From the NCBI GenBank assembly GCA_903824575.1, contig CAIJXJ010000180.1, positions 1 through 64,000 on the forward strand: 64,000 bases of DNA, written 5' to 3'. Positions 26,990 through 35,467 of the stretch are shown one piece after another. Numbering within the stretch: the stretch's first letter is position 1; every line of letters starts with the position of its first letter. A program made the translations under genes and the position numbers. The notes under the pieces were generated by a model, which had not been told where the DNA came from, did no database searches, and saw nothing but the letters and a program-made list of their open reading frames with translations. The stretch comes from an uncultured Methylobacillus sp. (GTDB lineage: Bacteria > Pseudomonadota > Gammaproteobacteria > Burkholderiales > Methylophilaceae).

Positions 26990-27133
26990 CTGAAACAATT
27001 CCTTAAATCTGTAATAAAAGAATCTGTATTGCGTGATTGAAATGAGCTAAATTGCCCACCTTCAACCATTTCATTCAGGGTTGGTATTCAAGCTAATTGA
27101 TTACGGTTTCTTACGGTTCTGGTTGATCAATCA

Positions 27134-27271
27134 CTAATCCGGCGTCAAGTTTTCCGAGTCGCGGTGGGGACACGGCACCAGTTTACCGGTCGTTACAGCA
27201 TCAACGTGATATTCGAGATCGTTTTCCTGGAATGCGGTGTAGACCGGGAGTTTGAGGATGTTAGCTGGCAC
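27134..27271 (-). pseudogene. ISL3-like transposase N-terminal remnant
   Basis: Immediately after the toxin stop (TGA then GTG, same frame), 45 codons run to a TAG: VPANILKLPVYTAFQEND..., LEYHVDAVTTGKLVPCPHRD, then ENLTPD. A start like ANILKLPxY, then an HDYHV-like string and a CPH zinc-ligand motif, is how ISL3-family transposases begin (normally continuing CPHC). The reading degrades right after CPH, and nothing of the catalytic domain follows. It looks like a truncated insertion-sequence scar beside a toxin-antitoxin module. Recognition is by eye from a short string. Confidence 0.5.
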
Positions 27272-27703
27272 TCAGGGTTTCCAAGTGCTTCCAATGGTTG
27301 CTGGTTCATCAATTCCATCAGGAAGATCCGTAAATTTTTTTCCTCTCCTGTCTGGTTTTGATGGGTGCAGCATCTCGTTGATTATGACATCAGCAGACTC
27401 AATAACATGGACTTCTTCCAGCCCACGTAGCATTGCCACAGTAGACAAAAGATGAGGATTTGGCGGCTTTCTCAATAAGCGTACCCTAGGGATGTCTGAA
27501 TCCTCAAATAGAACAACAACAGGCTCTTTGGATGTCAAATACTGAATCAGTCCAGTCTCAGATGTCATGAAATCGGTGATTGCCACTTCTCCGGCATTCT
27601 TGCTTCTTTTACCTCCATGCGACAACTGATCTGCCACCCATAAACTATTGAATGGTCCGGCATCAGGAATGACAATAGTGGCACGTTTCAGGATTGCCTC
27701 CAC
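27272..27703 (-). CDS. Putative PIN-like toxin
   Basis: A 143-residue protein with features of a PIN-domain RNase: a first acidic residue in ATIVIPDAGPFNSL, an acidic site in VAITDFMTSETGLIQYL, and later acidic strings VVLFEDSDIPRVRLL and VIESADVIINEML. It overlaps the end of the upstream ribbon-helix-helix-like gene by 16 bases, the usual antitoxin-then-toxin layout. The similarity is to the general VapC pattern and not to a specific subfamily. A Lys/Arg-rich tail (PSKPDRRGKKF) is notable. Confidence 0.6.
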   Translation of the reverse strand: MEAILKRATIVIPDAGPFNSLWVADQLSHGGKRSKNAGEVAITDFMTSETGLIQYLTSKEPVVVLFEDSDIPRVRLLRKPPNPHLLSTVAMLRGLEEVHVIESADVIINEMLHPSKPDRRGKKFTDLPDGIDEPATIGSTWKP

Positions 27704-28008
27704 AATCCAGTAAACTCTTTAACTTGTCGATCAATATCTTTTCGCGGCAAAGATGGTATCGGCAAGTCAGCATTACCCATTGTAACGAGCAACTCAGCGT
27801 AGTCTCGCAATCCTGCCTCGGCAACGGCCTGCTCTTTAGTCAGTAATCCCCGAGAAAACCTTAACAAAGGATCATCGTCATTGAATTCTGTTACAGCGTC
27901 TAGCTGCTCTATCACGACAGCCGTAAAAGTTGTGTGGTGCTTTTGTGCATAGCTCTTGACCTTGGAAATCAGTGCATCAGGTAAATCAAGTGTTGTTGCA
28001 GTAAGCAT
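27688..28008 (-). CDS. Putative ribbon-helix-helix antitoxin
   Basis: A 106-residue protein whose N-terminus (LTATTLDLPDALISKVKSYAQ, then FTAVVIEQLDAV) has the beta-strand plus two-helix outline of a ribbon-helix-helix DNA-binding domain. The C-terminal half (LLTKEQAVAEAGLRDYAELL ... EFTGLWRQS) would be the toxin-neutralising part. It lies first in a two-gene unit and overlaps its partner by 16 bases. No classic Shine-Dalgarno sequence precedes the ATG. Regulation by its own product is expected for the family; the A+T-rich upstream region contains short inverted repeats. Confidence 0.6.
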   Translation of the reverse strand: MLTATTLDLPDALISKVKSYAQKHHTTFTAVVIEQLDAVTEFNDDDPLLRFSRGLLTKEQAVAEAGLRDYAELLVTMGNADLPIPSLPRKDIDRQVKEFTGLWRQS

Positions 28009-28063
28009 GATAAGTAACTTTTGTCGCTATCAATTATGAATTATTCTACCATTCATGAACCTG

Positions 28064-28138
28064 AAAAAAGCGAATTGAACCGCCAAGGACGCCTTGGAAG
28101 AATAAGCATGATGTTGGCGGTTTGAACTGCTTTTGACA
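28064..28138 (-). terminator. Hairpin terminator formed by dispersed repeat, copy B
   Basis: On the minus strand, two bases after the DUF4870 stop, the repeat (28114-28138) is followed by an inverted copy (28064-28086). Stems AACCGCCAA/TTGGCGGTT and AAAAGC/GCTTTT are separated by a short mismatch, and the second arm ends in six T. This is a long terminator closing the ptsI side operon. The first arm matches copy A at 11782-11806 at 24 of 25 bases, so the terminator is made from a mobile or repeated sequence. Confidence 0.75.
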
Positions 28139-28140
28139 GC

Positions 28141-28470
28141 TTAATTGATCAGGCGTAACGCGAACGGATAGCGGTAGTCTTCGCCACGACTGACCTTGAC
28201 GGCGGCGATAATGCTCAGTATCAGATTGCCGACATAGATCAGGGGCAACAATGCCAGACCTACCAGCACGAAGGCCATTACCCAAGCGGCCATATAGCCG
28301 ATAAGAATGGTGATCTGGAAATTTAGCGCTTCGCGCGCCTGCTCGCCGACGAAGGGACTGTCGTCTTTTTTCAGCAGCCAGACCAGCAATCCTGGAATCA
28401 GACCGAAGAAAATGCCACCAAGATGGGTCAATACGGCGATGTTCTTTTCGTTGGCAGTGGCATGGCTCAT
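28141..28470 (-). CDS. DUF4870 (Tic20-like) membrane protein
   Basis: A 109-residue membrane protein with three hydrophobic segments and the DUF4870 string ALTHLGGIFFGLIPGLLVWLLKKDDSPFVGEQAREALNFQI (key residues H, G, P and the QAREALNFQ motif). The function of this family is unknown. It starts 17 bases after ptsI on the same strand and is closed by the repeat hairpin, so it is the last gene of the long minus-strand run. Confidence 0.88.
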   Translation of the reverse strand: MSHATANEKNIAVLTHLGGIFFGLIPGLLVWLLKKDDSPFVGEQAREALNFQITILIGYMAAWVMAFVLVGLALLPLIYVGNLILSIIAAVKVSRGEDYRYPFALRLIN

Positions 28471-28487
28471 GGTGTTTTTCGTCAGAC

Positions 28488-30212
28488 TCAGCTGTTGAGT
28501 TTATGTAACAAGGGTTCGATACGTTCGATTTCGCCACTTGCCAGAATTTTGCGCGCACCACTCGCCAATTTTGGCAAATCGCTTTGTAGAATTTGCTGTT
28601 TGACCGCGAGAATATGTGCCGGGTGCATGGAAAACTGGCGCAAGCCAAAACCCAGCAGCAGCCTTGTCAGTCGCGGGTCGCCTGCCATTTCACCACAAAC
28701 CGAGACTGGCGTACCGGTCTTGGCACCTGCGCGTATGGTCATTTCAATCAGTTGTAGCACTGCCGGATGCAAGGGTTGATAGAGATGCGCGACGGCGTCA
28801 TCAGTGCGGTCAATCGCAAGCGTATATTGAATCAAGTCATTGGTGCCGATGGAGAGGAAATCAAGTTCTCGCGCAAAGGTCTCCGCCTTCAAGGCGGCCG
28901 CTGGAATCTCTATCATGCCACCGATAGGGATGGCGTCGTCAAACGGAATGTTCTGATCGCGCAGGCTGCGCCTGGCGCGTTCCAGCAGGTGCATGGCCTG
29001 GCGCAATTCCGACAGGGTCGACAGCATGGGAATCAGAATCTTGATGTTGCCATAATGCGAGGCACGCAGAATGGCACGCAACTGAATGTGGAATATCGCC
29101 GGCTCTGACAGGCACAGACGAATGGCACGCAGGCCGAGTGCCGGATTGGTGCAGGTGCGGGCCGCGTCCGGGTCGATCTGTTTGTCTGCACCAAGATCCA
29201 GAGTGCGGATAGTGACCGGCATGCCCTTCATCGTTTCCGCTACCTTGCGGTAGGCGCTGAATTGTTCTTCCTCGCCCGGCCAGGCATTGCGATTCATGAA
29301 TAGAAATTCCGTGCGGTAAAGCCCCACGCCGGATGCACCGGCCGCCTTGGCCTGCACCACATCCTCCGGAATTTCAATGTTGGCGTGTAGCTCGATCAGG
29401 GTTCCATCCAGTGTCACCGGGCGCGTCAGCTTGAGGCGTTTGAGCTTTTGCTGCTCAAGTCCAAAGCCTTCCTGCCGCAACCGGTACTCGGTCAGGGTGC
29501 TCTTGTCCGGATTGACGATGACCACGCCCAGATTACCATCGACAATGATCAGTTCGCCGTCGCGGATCAGGTCGCGTGCACGATGGAGAGCGACGATGGA
29601 AGGAATATTAAGGCTGCGTGCCAGAATGGCGGTATGCGAAGTCGCTCCGCCCACATCGGTGATGAAAGCCGCAAACTGATGCTGCTTGAACTGGATGGCG
29701 TCGGCAGGCGACAGATCGTGCGCGACCAGAATCATGCCACTTTCCTGTTTTTCCAGGGGTACCTGGCGAGGGTGCCCCAGCAAGGCCTTGATGACTCGCT
29801 CCACGACTTGCACCACGTCGAACTTGCGTTCTCGCAGGTAAACGTCCTCGATTTCATCGAATTGTGCGACCAGATCATCCATCTGTTGCTTGATTGCCCA
29901 CTCGGCATTGCAATGCTCGTCGCGGATAATCTGTTTGGGAACTTCAGACAGGGAAGAGTCACTCAGAAACATGATATGCGTGCCGACGAACGAGGCCAAT
30001 TCGGCGGGCGCATTGTTTGGCAGACTGGCGCGAATATTTCCCAAGTCTTTGAGGACGGTGGACACCGCATCAGAGAAGCGCTTTACTTCTTCCTCCAGCA
30101 AAGCCTCCGGCACGCGATAATGCGCCACTTCCAGTAGCGCGTGCGACACCAGATGTGCCTGGCCGATGGCGATGCCACCGGAAACCGCTACGCCGTGCAT
30201 GGTGAAGCTCAT
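28488..30212 (-). CDS. ptsI: PTS enzyme I (phosphoenolpyruvate-protein phosphotransferase)
   Basis: Transfers phosphate from PEP to HPr. In a 575-residue chain: N-terminal HPr-binding/phosphohistidine domain (the active histidine lies in GGATSHTAILARSL), and a C-terminal PEP-binding barrel with LYRTEFLFMNR, RTLDLGADKQ, NPALGLRAIR, FLSIGTNDLIQYTLAIDR and the catalytic Cys in VSVCGEMAGDP. The start is placed at ATG 30212 (MSFTMHGVAVSGG); ATG 30200 is also possible. There is no obvious sugar permease in the window, so this system probably regulates and does not transport. Confidence 0.93.
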   Translation of the reverse strand: MSFTMHGVAVSGGIAIGQAHLVSHALLEVAHYRVPEALLEEEVKRFSDAVSTVLKDLGNIRASLPNNAPAELASFVGTHIMFLSDSSLSEVPKQIIRDEHCNAEWAIKQQMDDLVAQFDEIEDVYLRERKFDVVQVVERVIKALLGHPRQVPLEKQESGMILVAHDLSPADAIQFKQHQFAAFITDVGGATSHTAILARSLNIPSIVALHRARDLIRDGELIIVDGNLGVVIVNPDKSTLTEYRLRQEGFGLEQQKLKRLKLTRPVTLDGTLIELHANIEIPEDVVQAKAAGASGVGLYRTEFLFMNRNAWPGEEEQFSAYRKVAETMKGMPVTIRTLDLGADKQIDPDAARTCTNPALGLRAIRLCLSEPAIFHIQLRAILRASHYGNIKILIPMLSTLSELRQAMHLLERARRSLRDQNIPFDDAIPIGGMIEIPAAALKAETFARELDFLSIGTNDLIQYTLAIDRTDDAVAHLYQPLHPAVLQLIEMTIRAGAKTGTPVSVCGEMAGDPRLTRLLLGFGLRQFSMHPAHILAVKQQILQSDLPKLASGARKILASGEIERIEPLLHKLNS

Positions 30213-30280
30213 GAGGCAAATGCTCCGCCGGTGCTTTGCAGCCTGCACCTTGACCGTTTTGCCTTAACCTTGGCCACTTG

Positions 30281-30553
30281 TTATTCCCTCTCGCCGAACT
30301 TGCTGTTGATTAATGTCACCAGCGCCTCTATGACGGTGTCCTCATCGGGGCCGCTGGCTTCCAACAGGATCTTGCTACCGCGGCTGGCGGCCAGCATCAT
30401 CACACCCATGATGCTCTTGGCGTTAACACGGCGGCCATTTCGTTCAATCCAGACCTCGGAGGTAAACTGGCTGGCGACCTGGGTCAGTTTAGTCGAGGCC
30501 CTGGCATGCAAGCCCAGCTTGTTGATGATTTCGATTTCTTGTTTAACTGTCAT
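30281..30553 (-). CDS. ptsH: Phosphocarrier protein HPr
   Basis: A 90-residue HPr. The EI-phosphorylated histidine lies in NKLGLHARASTKLTQVA, and the HprK-target serine in NAKSIMGVMMLAASRGS. Both sites together with hprK nearby mean HPr can exist in His-P and Ser-P forms. The gene start overlaps the end of the EIIA gene by 11 bases. Confidence 0.95.
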   Translation of the reverse strand: MTVKQEIEIINKLGLHARASTKLTQVASQFTSEVWIERNGRRVNAKSIMGVMMLAASRGSKILLEASGPDEDTVIEALVTLINSKFGERE

Positions 30554-30953
30554 GAGATCCGCACGCGTCCTGTGTAAAATGCACTACGCCGTTGACACCG
30601 CCACTGATTGCCCTGTCCAGCAGAAGATCGAGCGATTCGTTGCGATAGGTCAGGGCACGCACCAGCATCGGCAGATTGACACCGGAAATGCCTTCCACTC
30701 GTCCCGGTAGCAACAAACGACTGGCCAGGTTGCAGGGAGTCGCACCATAGATGTCCGACAGCACCAGGACTCCATTACCCTGATCCAACTTAGCCACCAT
30801 GGCTTTTGCCTTTGGTAACAGGGCGCCGGGATCGTCGTGTATCCCCACGTTCAGATACATGAGATGGAGCGGCTTGCCACCCATGACATGCTCAGCGCAG
30901 TGAATCAAACTCTCAGCCAGCGTACCGTGGGTGATGATCAGTATTCCAATCAC
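30543..30953 (-). CDS. PTS EIIA component, mannose/fructose-type domain
   Basis: A 136-residue EIIA-Man-like protein: IGILIITHGTLAESLIHCAEHVMG (active histidine in THGTLAE), VLVLSDIYGATPCNLASRL and GVNLPMLVRAL. It accepts phosphate from HPr-His-P. As no EIIB/EIIC follows, it is likely a regulatory output as in other betaproteobacterial PTS clusters. It lies between rapZ and ptsH and overlaps ptsH. Confidence 0.93.
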   Translation of the reverse strand: MIGILIITHGTLAESLIHCAEHVMGGKPLHLMYLNVGIHDDPGALLPKAKAMVAKLDQGNGVLVLSDIYGATPCNLASRLLLPGRVEGISGVNLPMLVRALTYRNESLDLLLDRAISGGVNGVVHFTQDACGSHDS

Positions 30954-30992
30954 ACTTGATTCCTTAAAAATGAAAATTTAGTAGCACGCATT

Positions 30993-31829
30993 TCAACGTA
31001 GTTCCCGATGCCGTATCAGCACGCGCTGACCTTGCTCCTTGAAGCTCGCAGCCAGCCGTTCGACGAAGTACACCGAGCGATGCTGACCCCCTGTGCAGCC
31101 GATGGCAATGGTCAGATAACTACGATTGTCGCGCACGAAACACGGTAGCCAGTTAGCGATGAACTGCTGGATGTCGTTAAACATGGCGTGTACCGCCTCC
31201 TGTTGTTGCAGAAAGGTGATCACCGGCTGATCACGACCAGTCAGGGGTTTAAGAGCAGGATCGTAATGCGGGTTAGGCAGGCAGCGGACATCGAACACGT
31301 AGTCCGTATCCAGCGGGATGCCATGTTTGAAGCCGAACGAGGAAAATAGCAGGGTCATGCCGCCATGATCCAGATTGACGAAATCCTTGACCCATCCACG
31401 CAGGGTGTTGGGGCTGAGATTGCTGGTGTCGATGCGGTGACCGAGTTCAGCCAACACATCGAGCAGCGCACGTTCTTGCCGGATACTCTCTGCCAGGGTC
31501 GTGGCGTTGTCGGAGAGTGGATGCGGACGCCGCGTCTCGCTAAAACGCTTGACCAGCGTCTCTACACTGGATTCCAGGAACAGGACCTGCACGTCAATGT
31601 CCAGCGCCTGGAGTTCTGCCAGATATTGCGGCAGGGACTCAAGTGCCGTGCTGCGTGTATCAATGCTGACTGCAACGCGCTCCCGCTTGGCATCTCGCAG
31701 ATGTTGCGCGGCGGCGGGAAGGAGCGATGGTGGCAGATTGTCCACGCAATAATAGCCGCTGTCCTCCAGCGCCCGCAGCACGATGCTCTTGCCGGAGCCG
31801 GACAGGCCGGTGACGATGATTAACTGCAT
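30993..31829 (-). CDS. rapZ: RNase adapter RapZ (P-loop nucleotide-binding protein)
   Basis: A 278-residue protein with N-terminal Walker [31 protein letters not shown], the RPHPLS string and C-terminal [18 protein letters not shown]. In E. coli RapZ guides RNase E to the sRNA GlmZ and senses glucosamine-6-phosphate; in other bacteria the role is less clear. ATG 31829 (MQLIIVTGL) is preferred; an adjacent ATG at 31832 adds one Met. It starts almost at the hprK stop (31834). Confidence 0.92.
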   Translation of the reverse strand: MQLIIVTGLSGSGKSIVLRALEDSGYYCVDNLPPSLLPAAAQHLRDAKRERVAVSIDTRSTALESLPQYLAELQALDIDVQVLFLESSVETLVKRFSETRRPHPLSDNATTLAESIRQERALLDVLAELGHRIDTSNLSPNTLRGWVKDFVNLDHGGMTLLFSSFGFKHGIPLDTDYVFDVRCLPNPHYDPALKPLTGRDQPVITFLQQQEAVHAMFNDIQQFIANWLPCFVRDNRSYLTIAIGCTGGQHRSVYFVERLAASFKEQGQRVLIRHRELR

Positions 31830-31833
31830 CATT

Positions 31834-32796
31834 TTAAGGCTCGAGCCCATTTTCTGCAGCGGTGCGGCGCATCTCCCGCATCTGGCGTTGCATCAGTTGC
31901 CGTGTGCTGTTAACGCCACGCAGCATCAGAATATGGTTGCGTACCGCGACCTCCACCAGCACGGCGAGGTTGCGTCCGGCAGCGACTGGAATAAAGACCT
32001 TAGGAACCTTGACCTCCAGAATTTTCTCGGTCTGTGATTTTATCTTGAGCCGATCGATTGGCTTGGCCGCCAGGGTTCCCGCCATTTCAAGCTGTACGAT
32101 CAGGTCCAGCGGCTTGGTCGGTTTGATGGCATTGTCGCCGAACAACTCATGAATGTTGAGGATGCCGAGGCCCCGTACTTCAAGAAAATCCTGCAGCAAG
32201 GGCGGACATCGGCCTTCCAGCCGATCCGGGGCGACCCGGTAAAAAACCACGATGTCGTCAGCCACCAGGCGATGGCCACGGGTGATTAATTCCAGCGCCA
32301 GTTCGCTCTTGCCGATGGCGGCTTCACCCTTGAGCATTACGCCAAAGCCTTGCACTTCCATGAACACGCCATGACAGCTAGCCGATTCAGCCACCGCCTG
32401 CGCCAGATAATGACTCAGCACATCCATCAGTCGCGGGCTTTGCTCGGGCGAAGTAAACAAGGGAGTATGTTGATTATCTGCCGCCTGCAACAGTGCCTTG
32501 GGCGGAATTTCACCATTGGCGACCACCACGGCCGCGAGATCGGTAGAAAACAGGTTGTCTATAGCCTGCTTCATGTCTTTGATTGCCAGGCTGCGCAAAT
32601 AATCCATTTCCGCGCAGCCGAGCACCTGCACCCGGTTAGGATGCACGAAATTGAGATGGCCGATCAGCGCCAGCGAAGGTTTGGTCACGGTGTCGCTGGT
32701 CAGCGGATTGTCTCCGCCATCCTGACCCGCCACCCACTTCAGACGCAACTTGCGATGGGTATCCCGGTAGAGTTTTGCTACGCTGATTTCGGCCAT
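31834..32796 (-). CDS. hprK: HPr kinase/phosphorylase
   Basis: A 320-residue bifunctional enzyme phosphorylating HPr on serine. The C-terminal catalytic domain has the P-loop [24 protein letters not shown], and the signature [16 protein letters not shown]; a C-terminal [17 protein letters not shown] string follows. The N-terminal domain (about 1-130) is regulatory. ATG 32796 ([10 protein letters not shown]) follows the conserved start; the frame is open to 32856, inside the neighbouring palindromic repeat. Confidence 0.94.
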   Translation of the reverse strand: MAEISVAKLYRDTHRKLRLKWVAGQDGGDNPLTSDTVTKPSLALIGHLNFVHPNRVQVLGCAEMDYLRSLAIKDMKQAIDNLFSTDLAAVVVANGEIPPKALLQAADNQHTPLFTSPEQSPRLMDVLSHYLAQAVAESASCHGVFMEVQGFGVMLKGEAAIGKSELALELITRGHRLVADDIVVFYRVAPDRLEGRCPPLLQDFLEVRGLGILNIHELFGDNAIKPTKPLDLIVQLEMAGTLAAKPIDRLKIKSQTEKILEVKVPKVFIPVAAGRNLAVLVEVAVRNHILMLRGVNSTRQLMQRQMREMRRTAAENGLEP

Positions 32797-32822
32797 GGTT
32801 GAATTAATCGTTGGAGAATCAA

Positions 32823-32950
32823 TCAACCACGGGGAACACGGGGAAATAAAATGCACTATTCAATAGTGCCACCACAAATATCCGGCAGCAACGCATTGAA
32901 TTCGATGGCTGTGGATTTTCCCCGTGCATCCCGTGTTCCCCGTGGTTTGA
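32823..32950. repeat. Palindrome-ended repeat between hpf and hprK
   Basis: The ends are inverted copies: TCAACCACGGGGAACACGGG begins at 32823, and the complement of TCAAACCACGGGGAACACGG ends at 32950. A second copy of the CACGGGGAAA motif lies inside each arm, and a small palindrome CACTATTCAATAGTG sits at 32853-32867. It has no coding capacity. It fills most of the gap between hpf and hprK, so it would form a large hairpin in that transcript. It resembles a small non-autonomous mobile element or REP-like unit. Confidence 0.7.
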
Positions 32951-32958
32951 TAGGCAGC

Positions 32959-33285
32959 TTATTCGGCGGCTTGGTGCTTCAGCGCACCATTGGCACGGTG
33001 GTGATCACCCTGCTTTTCTTTATGCTTGAGGACTTGACGATCAAGCTTGTCGGTCAACAGGTCGATGGCGCTGTACATGTTTTCGTCTTCACATTCGGCA
33101 TGCAAGTCGTTGCCAGGGACATGCAGGGTGGCTTCCACCTTTTGCTTCAGCTTTTCCACGGACAGTGTGACTTTGACGTCGATAACCTGATCAAAATGGT
33201 TGGTTACGCGGGTAAGTTTTGATTCAACATAGTCGCGCAGGGCCGGGGTTACTTCCAGGTGATGGCCGGTGAGATTCAGGTTCAT
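32959..33285 (-). CDS. hpf: Ribosome hibernation-promoting factor
   Basis: A 108-residue short-form HPF/YfiA protein: MNLNLTGHHLEVTPALRDYVESKL, VKVTLSVEKLKQKVEATLHVPGNDLHAE and SAIDLLTDKLDRQVLKHKEK. These proteins bind the 30S decoding centre in stationary phase and help form 100S dimers. GGAGGAAAT precedes the ATG. Position directly after rpoN is the standard order. Confidence 0.94.
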   Translation of the reverse strand: MNLNLTGHHLEVTPALRDYVESKLTRVTNHFDQVIDVKVTLSVEKLKQKVEATLHVPGNDLHAECEDENMYSAIDLLTDKLDRQVLKHKEKQGDHHRANGALKHQAAE

Positions 33286-33305
33286 GATTTCCTCCTTAAG
33301 GTAGC

Positions 33306-34736
33306 TTATAGTGACTTACGTTGAGTGGCCGCAGGTATTTGTAAAGACTCGCGGTATTTTGCAATGGTACGACGTGCAACCACAATACCCTGTTTGCCGA
33401 GAATATCAGTGATTTGGCTGTCGGACAGTGGTTTTTTTTGATTTTCCTCATTCACCAGTTGTTTAATCAGCGCACGGATGGCCGTTGCGGAGCAGGCACC
33501 GCCGGTATCGGTGGCAACATGACTGCCGAAAAAGTACTTGAGTTCATACACGCCGCGCGGGGTCAGCATGTATTTTCTGGTGGTGACGCGGGAGATGGTC
33601 GACTCGTGAAGCCCCAGTTCGTCTGCAATCTCGCGCAGCACCAATGGGCGCATAGCAATTTCGCCATGCTCAAGAAAATTGCGCTGGCGGTCAATGACGG
33701 CCTGTGAAACCCGCAGAATAGTGGAAAAACGCTGCTCGATGTTCTTGATCATCCATTTGGCCTCCTGCATCTGGCTTGCCAGATATTGACCGGTACTGTC
33801 GCGGTTGCGCTTCAGGATGTCGGCGTACAACTTGTTGATGCGCAGGCGCGGCATTACTTCCTGGTTCAGGCTAGCGAGCCAGAGGCCCTTGATTTTCTTG
33901 ACCACCACTTCATGCTGAATGTAATGGTCTGATCCCAAATGCGTAAAATCAGAACCGGGACGTGGATTAAGATGGATGATCAGATTTTGCGCCGCACGCA
34001 AGGCGTCATCATCGCAATGCAGGAGCTTGCGCAATTTGGCAAAATCCCTTGCCGCGAGCACCGGCAGATGATGCGTGAGGCCAAGCGCCAAATCACGATG
34101 GGGAGTCTCTATGGGTAAGGTCTGCAGCTGCAGGGCAAGACACTCCGCCAGGTCGCGTGCGCCAATGCCGGGAGGGTCAAGATGCTGGATCAGCTTGAGC
34201 GCCGTGCTCAATTCCATCGGATCAACTTCGTATTCTTCCGGGAATATTTCGGCCAGAACGTCCAGGGATTGCTCCAGATAACCATCTTCATTGATCGCAT
34301 CCACCAGCAAGGCGACTAGCGTCTGGTCGCGTTCGGACAGTGGCATGAGGCTGAGCTGGGCGAGCAGGTGCTCACGCAAAGTGAGGATTGCCGACTCCTG
34401 AAATACATAATCATTGTCATCGTCGTCGCTACCGGAACCGGTCTTTTCCCAGCGCGTAATGCCGGCGAAATCGATTTCATCGGCACCGAAATCTTGCGAC
34501 GGCGCTTCGTCGGCTGGTGCAGGAGCCTCCGGTGTCGTCGGCGTCTCACCGTGCGACTCCGGGATGTAACTTTCGCCGCCAGCTTCCACACGTTCCAGCA
34601 GCGGGTTGGCCTGCAAGATGACTTCCAGTTCCTGGTTCAGTTCCACCGTGGATAGCTGTAACAAACGAATGGACTGCTGCAACTGCGGGGTGAGCGCAAG
34701 ATGCTGGGACATTCGAAGCTGCAGGCCCTGTTTCAT
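33306..34736 (-). CDS. rpoN: RNA polymerase sigma-54 factor
   Basis: A 476-residue sigma-54. The Gln/Leu-rich region I begins LRMSQHLALTPQLQQSIRLL; an acidic region II follows (about 50-125); the core-binding domain and helix-turn-helix (LHESTISRVTTRKYM) precede the C-terminal RpoN box VARRTIAKYRESL. The start codon overlaps the lptB stop by one base (TAATG), showing translational coupling to LPS transport genes. Confidence 0.96.
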   Translation of the reverse strand: MKQGLQLRMSQHLALTPQLQQSIRLLQLSTVELNQELEVILQANPLLERVEAGGESYIPESHGETPTTPEAPAPADEAPSQDFGADEIDFAGITRWEKTGSGSDDDDNDYVFQESAILTLREHLLAQLSLMPLSERDQTLVALLVDAINEDGYLEQSLDVLAEIFPEEYEVDPMELSTALKLIQHLDPPGIGARDLAECLALQLQTLPIETPHRDLALGLTHHLPVLAARDFAKLRKLLHCDDDALRAAQNLIIHLNPRPGSDFTHLGSDHYIQHEVVVKKIKGLWLASLNQEVMPRLRINKLYADILKRNRDSTGQYLASQMQEAKWMIKNIEQRFSTILRVSQAVIDRQRNFLEHGEIAMRPLVLREIADELGLHESTISRVTTRKYMLTPRGVYELKYFFGSHVATDTGGACSATAIRALIKQLVNEENQKKPLSDSQITDILGKQGIVVARRTIAKYRESLQIPAATQRKSL

Positions 34737-35458
34737 TACAGTCTGAAATCCTTGCCCAGATAGACTTCGCGCACACTGTCGTTATGAATGATTTCCTGTG
34801 CGCTGCCAGAAGCAAATACACGGCCTTCGTTGATGATATAGGCGCGGTTGCATATGCCTAAAGTTTCGCGCACGTTGTGGTCGGTGATCAGCACGCCGAT
34901 GTCGCGCTCGGAGAGAAAGCGGATGATTTTCTGGATGTCGATCACCGCGATCGGATCGATTCCAGCGAAGGGTTCATCGAGCAGGATGAACCTGGGGTTG
35001 GAAGCGAGACAGCGTGCAATCTCGACCCGACGGCGCTCGCCACCGGACAGGCTGACCGCCGGATTGTTACGCAGATGCGTGATGTGCAATTCCTGCAGCA
35101 ATTCTTCCAGGCGTTCCTGCTGCTGCTCCGGCGTCAGTTTTTGCAGTTGCAGAATCGCCAGAATGTTATCGGCAACATTGAGCTTGCGAAAAATGGAGGG
35201 TTCCTGCGGCAGATAGGACAGTCCCATCTTGGCGCGCTGGTGAATGGGTAACTTGCCGACGTCACGACCGTCGAGCAAGATATGGCCGCCATCCAGCGCG
35301 ACCAGACCCACCATCATGTAAAAGCTGGTGGTCTTGCCGGCCCCATTTGGGCCCAGCAAGCCGACTACTTCGCCACTTTTGACATACAGCGAGATATCTT
35401 GCACCACAGTACGCGACTTGTAGCACTTCCTCAGACCCTCGACTTTTAGTTCGCTCAC
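34736..35458 (-). CDS. lptB: LPS export ABC transporter ATPase LptB
   Basis: A 240-residue cytoplasmic ATPase powering LPS extraction through LptFG. It has Walker [17 protein letters not shown]-loop LPQEPSIF, signature [13 protein letters not shown], Walker [14 protein letters not shown] and the switch histidine in LITDHNVRE. It follows lptC and lptA on the same strand, ten bases after lptA. lptF/G are not in this window. Confidence 0.95.
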   Translation of the reverse strand: MSELKVEGLRKCYKSRTVVQDISLYVKSGEVVGLLGPNGAGKTTSFYMMVGLVALDGGHILLDGRDVGKLPIHQRAKMGLSYLPQEPSIFRKLNVADNILAILQLQKLTPEQQQERLEELLQELHITHLRNNPAVSLSGGERRRVEIARCLASNPRFILLDEPFAGIDPIAVIDIQKIIRFLSERDIGVLITDHNVRETLGICNRAYIINEGRVFASGSAQEIIHNDSVREVYLGKDFRL

Positions 35459-35467
35459 GCCAAATCC

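Noticed and set aside
28046-28648. 200-codon frame overlapping DUF4870 and ptsI ends
   Set aside because: Reads out of frame over a recognisable DUF4870 gene and the terminator hairpin.
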